Below are positions 28,918-38,173 of a stretch of DNA of 64,000 nt, in pieces. The DNA comes from Mesorhizobium escarrei. GTDB taxonomy: Bacteria > Pseudomonadota > Alphaproteobacteria > Rhizobiales > Rhizobiaceae. Position 1 is the first letter of the stretch; every line of letters starts with the position of its first letter. Both the position numbers and the translations under genes were made by a program. The notes under the pieces were generated by a model. That model saw only the letters and a list, made by a program, of their open reading frames with translations, was not told the origin of the DNA and searched no databases. The DNA lies in the NCBI RefSeq assembly GCF_935825525.1, contig NZ_CAKXZT010000126.1, positions 276,601-340,600 of the forward strand, read 5' to 3'.

Positions 28918-29726
28918 GACGGCTTGCCTGGCCAGTTGTGCGTCTCCTCGGTGGCATCGCGGCACCATCGGAAAAACGCATCGTAGAGCAGCATTCCTGC
29001 CTCCAGCTGTTCCAGATCGTCGCGAAACATCCGCGACAGGCCAAGCGAGGCGGCCAGGAATCCGGCAGCCTGTGGCACCAGATCGAGGCTTGCGGTGTCG
29101 GCTGCGCGTACGATCACGGCGAGGCGGTCGAGCGCCTCTGATTCGAGCCCGAACTCTTCGATCATCGTGTCGAAGGTGCAGCACTCGCCCCGATGAGTCC
29201 AGAACACATTGTCGATGTCGAAAGGCACGGCCTGAAAGCGATCCGCAACCGCCGACACTTCGGCCGCCTCGACAAAGAGGAAGACCGCGCTCGAATCGAT
29301 GAAGCGACGGATCAGCCAGGGGCAGGCGATGCGATCGACCTTCGGGCGGCTCCGCGTCACCCACACGGTGCGGCCTTTTTCATCGCGGGGCGGTATCTTG
29401 CCGGCATGGATCAAAGGCCCCTTGGCATCGCGCCAGGCTTCAAACCCGCCTTCGAGGGATTCGGCACTGACGCCCTCATGCCGCAGCCATGCGGCCACGC
29501 CTTGTGAAAGCTTTTGCCCTTTTTGGCAGACGACGGTCACTCGGCTGCCGGCGAATTCGGATGCCCAGGTCGAGACGGTTTTGAAATCACGCCGGTTTGA
29601 GGCCGGCAGCAGGCGCGGATCGGCGCTGTAGTCCTCCTCGATGCGAACATCGACGATCGCGGGCGCACCCGGCAGACCAATCAGACGGGACAGTTGCGGA
29701 ACGGTGATAGCGGTTGTCGACGGCAT
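28914..29726 (-). CDS. chrB: Chromate resistance protein ChrB with N-terminal rhodanese domain
   Basis: 270 residues. Residues 5-100 form a rhodanese domain with Cys67 in the active-site position (VVCQKGQKLS). The ChrB domain follows (WVTRSRPKVDRIACPWLIRRFID, FDIDNVFWTHRGECCTFDTMI). ChrB proteins act as chromate-responsive regulators or accessory resistance proteins; the rhodanese fusion is a recognised variant. The ATG has AAGGAGGG upstream; an upstream extension in frame is rejected. First gene of chrBA. Confidence 0.88.
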   Translation of the reverse strand: MPSTTAITVPQLSRLIGLPGAPAIVDVRIEEDYSADPRLLPASNRRDFKTVSTWASEFAGSRVTVVCQKGQKLSQGVAAWLRHEGVSAESLEGGFEAWRDAKGPLIHAGKIPPRDEKGRTVWVTRSRPKVDRIACPWLIRRFIDSSAVFLFVEAAEVSAVADRFQAVPFDIDNVFWTHRGECCTFDTMIEEFGLESEALDRLAVIVRAADTASLDLVPQAAGFLAASLGLSRMFRDDLEQLEAGMLLYDAFFRWCRDATEETHNWPGKPS

Positions 29727-29925
29727 GGCGTCCACCCTCCTTGAGAGAGAAGCTTGGACGCGAACGTTGGGCTGACGCCTCACGGGGTCGTCGCGATGCA
29801 CCCCTTGCCATGATCGTGGATTTGTCGCGCCCGCTTGTCAAGCGTCATGCCTGGAGCAAAGGATGCTCTGGCTCTGGCTCCGGCGGCCGGTTTGGCGGAG
29901 CCACGACATGTCTGGGAGGAAAACC

Positions 29926-30345
29926 ATGAAAAAGACCTATCACGGCAGCTGCCATTGCGGTGCGGTGCGTTTCGAAGCCGAAATCGACCTCACTGAGGGC
30001 ATCCGCAAATGCAATTGCAGCTTCTGCTGGAAACTCGGCTACCGGAAATCCTTCGCCGCCTATGAGGCCGTGCGGGTGACGGACGGCCGCGAGCGGATGC
30101 GGGAGTACAAGGCGACGCCGTCGAACTGGCCGGCAGGCGACATCAACCACTATATGTGCCCGAACTGCGGCGCGAATTTTCTGTCGCGCGGCTATCTCGA
30201 CTTCATGGGCGGGAATTTCTGGGCGGTGAACGTCGCCTGCCTCGACGACGTTACCGAAGAGGAACTTGCGGCAGCCCCAATCGTCTACGAGGACGGCAAG
30301 CGCGACAGGCAGGACCAAGCGCCTGACATCACCGGCTATCTATAG
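29926..30345 (+). CDS. GFA (glutathione-dependent formaldehyde-activating)/CENP-V family protein
   Basis: 139 residues. Zinc-binding cysteines are visible as GSCHCGAVRFE near the N-terminus, CNCSFC at about 29-34, and CPNCGANF at about 79-86, the full GFA pattern. The founding member speeds the reaction of formaldehyde with glutathione, but most family members have unknown substrates. GGGAGGA before the ATG supports the start. It is divergent from chrB and convergent with the dehydratase gene. Confidence 0.86.
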   Translation: MKKTYHGSCHCGAVRFEAEIDLTEGIRKCNCSFCWKLGYRKSFAAYEAVRVTDGRERMREYKATPSNWPAGDINHYMCPNCGANFLSRGYLDFMGGNFWAVNVACLDDVTEEELAAAPIVYEDGKRDRQDQAPDITGYL

Positions 30346-30357
30346 TTGCTGCTTGGC

Positions 30358-30545
30358 GCTCTGCCTTCTCCCCTTGTGGGAGAAGGTGGCCTCGCGAAGC
30401 GAGGTCGGATGAGGGTGTTCCAGCTTGGCACCGACCGCGCTCCGTCCAGCACCCCTCTTCCGTCTCGGCGCTGCGCGCCGATCCGCCGCCCGGGGCGAGT
30501 CACGGGCCTCGCCCGCCCTTCGGGCCCCACAGGAGAGAAGGCAAC
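30358..30545. repeat. Palindromic intergenic repeat between convergent genes
   Basis: The left part has CCTTCTCCCC...GGGAGAAGG with GGTCGGATGAGGG. The right part has GGGCGAGGCCCGT-type hairpins and ends CAGGAGAGAAGGC. It is the same family as the repeats near yejB and at the window's right end, but more decayed. Confidence 0.65.
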
Positions 30546-30554
30546 AAGAGGCGT

Positions 30555-32360
30555 TCAGTGATTGTCCCGCGGCACGCCGCTGGTGTGCGCTACATCCTGG
30601 TATTTCACCGCCGGCTTCAGCACCATTCCTTCGGAAAACTGGTCGACCATGCCGCGCTGGATCTCCTGCCATGGCGTCTGGTGCTTGGGGTAGCGATAGC
30701 CGCCATTGTTCTGCAGCTCGGCGCGCCGGCGCGTGATCTCTTCGTCGGTGACGAGAATGTCGGCGGTGCCCTTGCGCAGGTCGATGCGGACGCGGTCGCC
30801 GGTCTTCAACAGCGCCAGCCCGCCGCCTATGGCGGCTTCGGGCGAGGCGTTGAGGATCGACGGCGAGCCTGACGTGCCCGACTGGCGGCCGTCGCCGATG
30901 CAGGCCAGCGCATGGATGCCCTTCTTGATGAGATGGGCCGGCGGCTGCATGTTGACGACTTCGGCGCCGCCGGGATAACCGATCGGGCCGGCGCCGCGCA
31001 TGAACAGAATGGTGTGCTCGTCGATGCCTTGCGCCGGATCGTCGATGCGGGCGTGGTAGTCTTCGGGCCCGTCAAAGACCATGGCGTTGCCCTCGAAGGC
31101 CTCGGGGTCGTTCGGGTTCGACAGATAGCGTTCGCGGAATTCGGGCGAGATGCCGCTGGTCTTCATGATCGCCGAATCGAACAGATTACCCCTAAGATTG
31201 ATGAAGCCGGCATTGGCCTTCAGCGGCTCGGCGACGGTGCGGATAACATCGAGATTCTCGTTGACGGCCCCACTGCAATTGGCGCCAATCGTCTTGCCGT
31301 TGACAGTCATGGCGTCGGGATGGGGCAGCAGCCCAGCCTTCATCAGTTCGGCGACCACCGCCGGCACACCGCCGGCATGGTGATAATCCTCGCCGAGATA
31401 TTCGCCCGACGGCTGCAGGTTGACGATGAGCGGCACTTTCAGGCCGACCTTCTGCCAGTCGTCATTGTCGAGCGGCACGCCGAGATGGCGGGCGATGGCG
31501 TTGAGATGGATCGGCGCGTTGGTCGAGCCGCCGATGGCCGAGTTGACGACGATGGAGTTCTCGAAGGCCTGGCGGGTCATGATGTCGGACGGCTTCAGAT
31601 CCTCATGCACCATGTCGACGATGCGTTTTCCTGTCTCATAGGCGATCTGGCCGCGCTCGCGATAGGGCGCCGGAATGGCGGCCGAGCCCGGCAGCTGCAT
31701 GCCAAGCGCCTCGGCCAACGAGTTCATCGTGGTGGCGGTGCCCATTGTGTTGCAATAGCCGGTGGACGGCGCCGAGGAGGCGACGATGTCCATGAACTCG
31801 TCATAGCCGATCTCGCCGGCCGACAGGCGCTGACGCGATTCCCAGACGATGGTGCCGGAGCCGGTGCGCTTGCCCTTGTGCCAGCCGTTGAGCATCGGGC
31901 CGACCGACAGCGCGATGGCCGGGATGTTGACGGTGGCGGCGGCCATCAGCAGGGCCGGCGTCGTCTTGTCGCAGCCGATGGTGAGCACGACGCCGTCGAG
32001 CGGATAGCCATAGAGCACCTCGACCAGGCCGAGATAGGCAAGGTTGCGGTCGAGCGCGGCGGTCGGGCGTTTGCCCGTCTCCTGGATCGGGTGACACGGG
32101 AACTCGAAAGGGATGCCGCCCATCGACACGATGCCCTCGCGCACGCGCTTGGCCAGCTCGATATGATGGCGGTTGCAGGGCGACAGATCCGAGCCGGTCT
32201 GGGCGATGCCGATCAGCGGCTTGCCCGACATCAGTTCGGCGCGCGTCAGCCCGTAATTGAGGTAGCGCTCGAGGTAAAGCGCCGTCATCCCCGGATTGTC
32301 GGGATTGTCGAACCACTCCTGCGAGCGAAATTTCTTTTTCTGCGTGGGGGCGCCGGCCAT
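30555..32360 (-). CDS. IlvD/Edd-family sugar acid dehydratase, D-xylonate dehydratase-like
   Basis: About 601 residues. The N-terminus [19 protein letters not shown] and the C-terminus [18 protein letters not shown] closely follow Caulobacter XylD, rather than IlvD proper. Iron-sulfur cysteines appear in GCDKTTPA and [12 protein letters not shown], and [13 protein letters not shown] marks the C-terminal domain. It probably dehydrates a sugar acid such as D-xylonate to a 2-keto-3-deoxy acid. Two adjacent ATGs compete; I take the second because GGAG is then six bases upstream. A GntR-type palindrome lies just before the gene. No other xylose-pathway genes are nearby. Confidence 0.83.
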   Translation of the reverse strand: MAGAPTQKKKFRSQEWFDNPDNPGMTALYLERYLNYGLTRAELMSGKPLIGIAQTGSDLSPCNRHHIELAKRVREGIVSMGGIPFEFPCHPIQETGKRPTAALDRNLAYLGLVEVLYGYPLDGVVLTIGCDKTTPALLMAAATVNIPAIALSVGPMLNGWHKGKRTGSGTIVWESRQRLSAGEIGYDEFMDIVASSAPSTGYCNTMGTATTMNSLAEALGMQLPGSAAIPAPYRERGQIAYETGKRIVDMVHEDLKPSDIMTRQAFENSIVVNSAIGGSTNAPIHLNAIARHLGVPLDNDDWQKVGLKVPLIVNLQPSGEYLGEDYHHAGGVPAVVAELMKAGLLPHPDAMTVNGKTIGANCSGAVNENLDVIRTVAEPLKANAGFINLRGNLFDSAIMKTSGISPEFRERYLSNPNDPEAFEGNAMVFDGPEDYHARIDDPAQGIDEHTILFMRGAGPIGYPGGAEVVNMQPPAHLIKKGIHALACIGDGRQSGTSGSPSILNASPEAAIGGGLALLKTGDRVRIDLRKGTADILVTDEEITRRRAELQNNGGYRYPKHQTPWQEIQRGMVDQFSEGMVLKPAVKYQDVAHTSGVPRDNH

Positions 32361-32372
32361 CATGGTCTCCGT

Positions 32373-32387
32373 ATTTGTATGACAAAT
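32373..32387. promoter_or_regulatory. Candidate GntR-type operator before the dehydratase gene
   Basis: ATTTGT-ATG-ACAAAT is a perfect palindrome and resembles the TTGTATGACAA operators of FadR/FCD-type GntR regulators of sugar-acid genes. It lies 12 bases from the dehydratase start codon, in the divergent gap shared with the CoxG-like gene. No such regulator is encoded nearby. Confidence 0.45.
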
Positions 32388-32518
32388 CGATAGGACAACG
32401 CGCGAGAGCAGGCAAGAGGCACGCGCCATCCGATTCCCGGACTTTGGTGCGATAGACATGCGTTTACCCCCACGCTAGACCGCATCGGGGCTTGTCAATT
32501 TGTATCCGGGAGATTTTG

Positions 32519-32980
32519 ATGGCTTTGGTGATCGAAGGCGAGGAACGCATCGCCGCACCCCTGCAAAAGGTGTGGGAAGCGCTGAACGACCCGGACATTC
32601 TGAGGCAGACCATCCCAGGCTGCCAAAACCTCGAAAAAAAGTCGGACACCGAGATGGCGGCGACCGTGGTGGTCAAGATCGGCCCGATCAAGGCGACGTT
32701 CAACGGCGAGGTGACGCTCAGGAATCTCAACCCGCCGCATTCCTACACCATCCAGGGCGAAGGCAAGGGCGGCATCGCCGGCTTCGCCAAAGGCGGCGCC
32801 GATGTAACGCTGACCGCCGACGGCCCGGAGGCGACGATCCTCAGATATGCGGCCAAGGCCGATGTCGGCGGCAAGATCGCCCAGCTCGGCAGCCGGCTGA
32901 TCGAATCGACATCGAAGAAACTGGCCGGACAGTTTTTTTCGAGTTTTGGCGAGAAGGTGGGCGCAGCCCCTCCCCCTTGA
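32519..32980 (+). CDS. CoxG-like SRPBCC-family protein
   Basis: 153 residues beginning MALVIEGEERIAAPLQKVWEALNDP, the start of a carbon-monoxide dehydrogenase subunit G-like (SRPBCC) domain, with IPGCQNLEK and KIGPIKATFNGEVTL following. By family such proteins help mature or membrane-recruit molybdenum hydroxylases, but no coxSLM genes lie nearby. GGGAGA six bases before the ATG supports the start. Its last codons run into the following palindromic repeat, which provides the stop after a PPP tail. Confidence 0.83.
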   Translation: MALVIEGEERIAAPLQKVWEALNDPDILRQTIPGCQNLEKKSDTEMAATVVVKIGPIKATFNGEVTLRNLNPPHSYTIQGEGKGGIAGFAKGGADVTLTADGPEATILRYAAKADVGGKIAQLGSRLIESTSKKLAGQFFSSFGEKVGAAPPP

Positions 32981-33131
32981 GGGGAGGGTGGCCCGCAGGG
33001 CCGGGTGGGGTCGGTGGCGACGCGCTCCGGCATTTCTTTCCTAAGAGGTCGAGGCAGTTGAGGCGACCCCTCCCGCCTCGCTTCGCTCGGCACCCTCCCC
33101 TCGAGGGGTGTTTGAACTTGGGGGGAGGGTC
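32965..33131. repeat. CCCTCCCC-type palindromic repeat between convergent genes
   Basis: CCCCTCCCCCTTGAGGGGAGGG on the left and CACCCTCCCCTCGAGGGGTG with GGGGGGAGGGTC on the right form several overlapping hairpins, with the motif GGCCGGGTGGGGTC. The left edge overlaps the end of the CoxG-like gene and the right edge meets the mrp stop. Confidence 0.7.
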
Positions 33132-34335
33132 ACTCGAACACGATGTTCGGCACGGCGGCTTCGGCCGCGCCGCGTTCTTCGTTGACCCTGCCCCAGACGT
33201 TAGACGCGATGTCGCGGTAGATCTTCGCCTCGGCGCTATCGGGCTTCGAGACCACCACCGGCGTGCCGGCGTCTGAGCTTTCGCGGATGCCCATTTCGAG
33301 CGGCACTTCGCCGAGGAAGCTGACGCCGAGACGCTCGGCCTCGCGGCGCGCGCCGCCATGACCGAAAATGTCGTAGCGCTTGCCGGTGTCGGGGGCGAGG
33401 AAATAGCTCATATTCTCGACGATGCCCAACACCGGCACGTCGACCTTCCTGAACATGTTGAGGCCTTTTCGCGCATCGATCAGGGCCAGATCCTGCGGCG
33501 TCGAGACGATGACGGCGCCGGCCAGCGGCACCTGCTGGGCCATGGTCAGCTGCGCGTCGCCAGTGCCGGGCGGCATGTCGACGACGAGCACGTCGAGCGG
33601 ACCCCACTCAACCTCGCGCAGCATTTGCGTCAAAGCCGACATCACCATCGGTCCGCGCCAGATCATTGGCGTCTCCTCATCGACGAGGAAGCCCATCGAC
33701 ATGACCTTCAGGCCGTAGTTCTCCATCGGCTTCAGGACCTTGCCGTCGACGGTCTGCGGCCGGCCATGGATGTTGAGCAGCCGCGGCATCGACGGGCCGT
33801 AGATGTCGGCGTCGAGCACGCCGACCCTCAGGCCGTTGGCGGCGAGGCCAAGCGCGATGTTGACGGCAGTGGTCGACTTGCCGACGCCGCCCTTGCCGGA
33901 AGCGACAGCGATGATCGCCTCGATGCCGGGCACGCCGCGCCTGCCCTGGCCGTGCGAGGCTGGAGCGTGCGGGGCCGGACGTGGCGCGGCAGCGGCTGCG
34001 GCCGCAGGTGTGGGCCTTGGGGCGGGCCTGGGGGCAGGCCTTTGCGGAACGGGAGCTTCCATGCCGCCACCCTTCTTTTCCGCCGTCAGCGCGACCACGG
34101 CGCCGGCGACACCCGGGATTGCCTTGACGACACGCTCGGCGGCGGCACGCAGCGGCTCCATCTCCTGGGCCCGGGCAGCCGGCACCGTGATCGAAAAGAA
34201 CACCTTGGCATCGGCGATGAAAATCTCGGAGACCATGCCGAGGTCGACGATGTTGCCGGTGAAGTCCGGTCCGTTGACCGTCTTCAGGCGCTCGATGACG
34301 ATTTCCTTGGTGACGTTTTCCTGGACGGCGGGCAT
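33130..34335 (-). CDS. mrp: Mrp/NBP35-type iron-sulfur cluster carrier ATPase
   Basis: 401 residues. An N-terminal MIP18-like (DUF59) domain at about 8-85 is followed by a Pro/Ala-rich linker at about 92-130, and a P-loop domain with the deviant Walker A GKGGVGKST (147-155), VDMPPGTGD and ENMSYF. It is expected to carry iron-sulfur clusters in the cytosol. The CxxC pair that binds the cluster in E. coli Mrp is absent; the equivalent site reads ENMSYFLAPDTG. The start has GAGGAAA upstream; 60 upstream codons in frame are rejected. Confidence 0.88.
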   Translation of the reverse strand: MPAVQENVTKEIVIERLKTVNGPDFTGNIVDLGMVSEIFIADAKVFFSITVPAARAQEMEPLRAAAERVVKAIPGVAGAVVALTAEKKGGGMEAPVPQRPAPRPAPRPTPAAAAAAAPRPAPHAPASHGQGRRGVPGIEAIIAVASGKGGVGKSTTAVNIALGLAANGLRVGVLDADIYGPSMPRLLNIHGRPQTVDGKVLKPMENYGLKVMSMGFLVDEETPMIWRGPMVMSALTQMLREVEWGPLDVLVVDMPPGTGDAQLTMAQQVPLAGAVIVSTPQDLALIDARKGLNMFRKVDVPVLGIVENMSYFLAPDTGKRYDIFGHGGARREAERLGVSFLGEVPLEMGIRESSDAGTPVVVSKPDSAEAKIYRDIASNVWGRVNEERGAAEAAVPNIVFE

Positions 34336-34573
34336 CAGCTTTTCCTCTGCTTTTGCGCCTGAGATAATGCAGTTCCCGAACAGAACCAAGCGGCGGAACG
34401 ACACGCACGGGCGTGGCTGCAAAAACTTGCGTCCGTTTGTCGGGCTTGCAGAGGACAAAACGTCTTTAGGGTAGAGGCACGCCGATAGCGCAAGCTGCGG
34501 TCGCCGGAAGACCAAGCAGCCCTATCTTTGCAGGGCTTCGGACGTGCTCGCCAGCAAGCAAAGGAGACCAATC

Positions 34574-34951
34574 ATGCTCGCAAACAGCAACGCAACCGCC
34601 AATCTCGCAGTGAAGGACCTGGCCAGGGCCAAGGCCTTCTATGAAGACGTTCTGGGGCTGACGGAAGTTCACAACGAGGGTGGCGAACTGATCGTCTACA
34701 AATGCGGCGACACCAGCATCAATGTGTATCGCTCGAACTTCGCCGGAACCAACAAGGCGACGGCGGTGACCTTTATGGTCGGCGACGAGATCGAAAAGAT
34801 TGTCAGCGCGCTAAGGTCGAAAGGTGTTGTTTTCGAACATTACGACATGCCTCACACGACGATCGAGGGCGACATCCACGTCGGTCACGGCATGAAGGTC
34901 GCCTGGTTCAAGGATCCCGACGGCAACATCCTGAACCTTGTGGACAGGTAG
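34574..34951 (+). CDS. VOC-family (glyoxalase/bleomycin-resistance fold) protein
   Basis: 125 residues. The pattern ATANLAVKDLARAKAFYEDVLGL followed by VAWFKDPDGNILNLVD is the two-module VOC fold, with metal-ligand candidates His and Glu in the middle and near the C-terminus. The reaction is unknown. AAGGAGA before the ATG supports the start. The last 18 bases, including the stop codon, are repeated in tandem downstream. Confidence 0.82.
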   Translation: MLANSNATANLAVKDLARAKAFYEDVLGLTEVHNEGGELIVYKCGDTSINVYRSNFAGTNKATAVTFMVGDEIEKIVSALRSKGVVFEHYDMPHTTIEGDIHVGHGMKVAWFKDPDGNILNLVDR

Positions 34952-35005
34952 AACCTTGTGGACAGGTAGGGCTTTGTGGACAGGTAGAACCTTGTCGACA
35001 CGTAG
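34934..35005. repeat. Four tandem copies of an 18-base unit covering the VOC gene's stop codon
   Basis: The unit AACCTTGTGGACAGGTAG encodes N-L-V-D-R-stop. The second copy is identical, the third starts GGC, and the fourth has two changes. Only the first copy is translated. Confidence 0.9.
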
Positions 35006-35099
35006 ACTGGGGCGACGGCAACTTCGGTCGTATGACGATTTCGCCAGGAACAACAGCGTGCGTCTGGCGCAGCCTCACTTGGCCTTGTAGCGTCTACCC

Positions 35100-35999
35100 A
35101 TGATCGACAAGCTGGAATTCTTCATCGCGCTGGCCAGGGAAGAGCATTTCGGCCGGGCGGCGGAGGTGTGCGGCGTCACCCAGCCGACGCTTTCGGCCGG
35201 CATCAAGCAGTTGGAGGGCCAGCTCGGCGTGATGCTGGTGCTGCGCGGCTCGCGCTTTCAAGGGCTGACGCCGGAGGGCGAACAGGTGCTGGTGTGGGCG
35301 CGCCGCATCGTCGGCGATACCCGCACCATGCGCGAGGAGATGCGGGCGGCGCGTCACGGCCTTTCGGGGCGCATCCGCATCGCCGCCATCCCGACGGCGC
35401 TGGCCATGGTGGCGCGGCTGACGACACCCTTTCGGGCAAAACATCCCGGCGTCACCTTTTCGGTGCTGTCGCGCACCTCGATCGAGGTGCTGTCGCTGCT
35501 CGGCAATTTCGACATCGACGCCGGCATCACCTATCTCGACAACGAGCCGCTGGGGCGGGTGACCAGCGTGCCCCTCTATGACGAGCGCTATCAGCTGATC
35601 ACCGCGATCGGAAACCCCTATTCCGACCGCGACAAAGTGACATGGGCGGAGCTCAGCCAGCTGCCGCTCTGCCTGTTGACGCCCGACATGCAGAACCGCC
35701 GCATCATCGACCAGCATTTGGCCGAAGCCGGCACGCAGGTGCGGCCGACACTCGAATCCAATTCGATGATCGTGCTGTTCTCCCATATCCGTACCGGCAA
35801 ATGGTCGTCGATCATGCCGCTCAACCTCTCGGAAACATTCGGCTTTTCCGAGCCAATCCGAGCCATTCCGATCGTCGAGCCGGACGCCAGCCACACCGTC
35901 GGGCTGGTGGCGACGCTGCGCGAGCCGCACACGCCACTGGTCTCGGCGCTGCTGGACGAGGCGATGGCGCTGGCAGACGATTTCCGCGCCCGCCACTGA
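35100..35999 (+). CDS. LysR-family regulator upstream of the formate dehydrogenase operon
   Basis: 299 residues. The winged helix at residues 1-60 (MIDKLEFFIALAREEHFGRAA, VTQPTLSAGIKQLEGQLG) is followed by the LysR substrate-binding domain (SGRIRIAAIPTALAMVARL). It lies 131 bases before fdsG in the same direction, and the gap holds a perfect LysR-like palindrome, so it is likely the formate dehydrogenase regulator (FdsR-like). The effector, possibly formate, is inferred. Confidence 0.87.
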   Translation: MIDKLEFFIALAREEHFGRAAEVCGVTQPTLSAGIKQLEGQLGVMLVLRGSRFQGLTPEGEQVLVWARRIVGDTRTMREEMRAARHGLSGRIRIAAIPTALAMVARLTTPFRAKHPGVTFSVLSRTSIEVLSLLGNFDIDAGITYLDNEPLGRVTSVPLYDERYQLITAIGNPYSDRDKVTWAELSQLPLCLLTPDMQNRRIIDQHLAEAGTQVRPTLESNSMIVLFSHIRTGKWSSIMPLNLSETFGFSEPIRAIPIVEPDASHTVGLVATLREPHTPLVSALLDEAMALADDFRARH

Positions 36000-36025
36000 G
36001 CTAGAGATTGCAGGCTGGACGGCAG

Positions 36026-36044
36026 CGATAGAAAATTTCTATCG
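36026..36044. promoter_or_regulatory. Candidate LysR binding site upstream of fdsG
   Basis: CGATAGAAAATTTCTATCG is a perfect 19-base palindrome with the ATAG-N7-CTAT arrangement and the T-N11-A core expected for LysR-type regulators. It lies about 90 bases before the fdsG start. A second inverted repeat, CTAAG-CA-CTTAG, is at 36090-36101. Confidence 0.6.
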
Positions 36045-36130
36045 AGCAACGGATCAGCTTTATTGATTTAGCGGGTTTCCTCCGATTTACTAAGCACTTA
36101 GCGGATTACTACGACCAGGGAGGGCGCTGC

Positions 36131-36606
36131 GTGATCATGCAGCCTGCAAGTACCGAGATCGCGTCGCGCACGGCGGCGATCGTCCAGGAGCTGAAGGGCC
36201 TCGAAGGCCCGCTGCTGCCGATCCTGCACGGCATCCAGGAAGAGTTCGGCCATGTGCCGCAGGACGCGCTGCCTGTCATCGCCGAGGCGCTGAACATCTC
36301 CAAGGCGGAGGTGCACGGCGTCGTCACCTTCTACCACGATTACCGCAGCCACCCGGCCGGCCGGCATGTGCTGAAGCTCTGCCAGGCCGAAGCCTGTCAG
36401 TCGATGGGCTCGGACGTGGTTGCCGCCAAGCTCAAGCAATTGCTGGGCATCGGCTTCCATGAGACGGCCCGCGACGGTTCAGTGACGCTGGAGCCGGTCT
36501 ATTGCCTCGGGCTTTGCGCCTGCGCGCCATCGGCGATGCTGGACGGCGAGGTGATCGGCCGGCTCGATGACGAAAAGCTCGACGAGATCGTTGCCGAGGT
36601 GCGCTC

Positions 36607-36610
<4 letters not shown>
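36131..36610 (+). CDS. fdsG: NAD-dependent formate dehydrogenase gamma subunit (NuoE-like)
   Basis: 159 residues, thioredoxin-like [2Fe-2S] subunit. Cluster ligands are Cys84, Cys89, Cys125 and Cys129 (CQAEAC and CLGLC). It passes electrons within the cytosolic FdsGBA complex. I chose the GTG because GGGAGGG lies six bases upstream; an ATG two codons later is the alternative. The stop overlaps the fdsB ATG by four bases. Confidence 0.93.
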
Positions 36611-38163
<1,553 letters not shown>

Positions 38164-38173
38164 GAGTCTCGCC

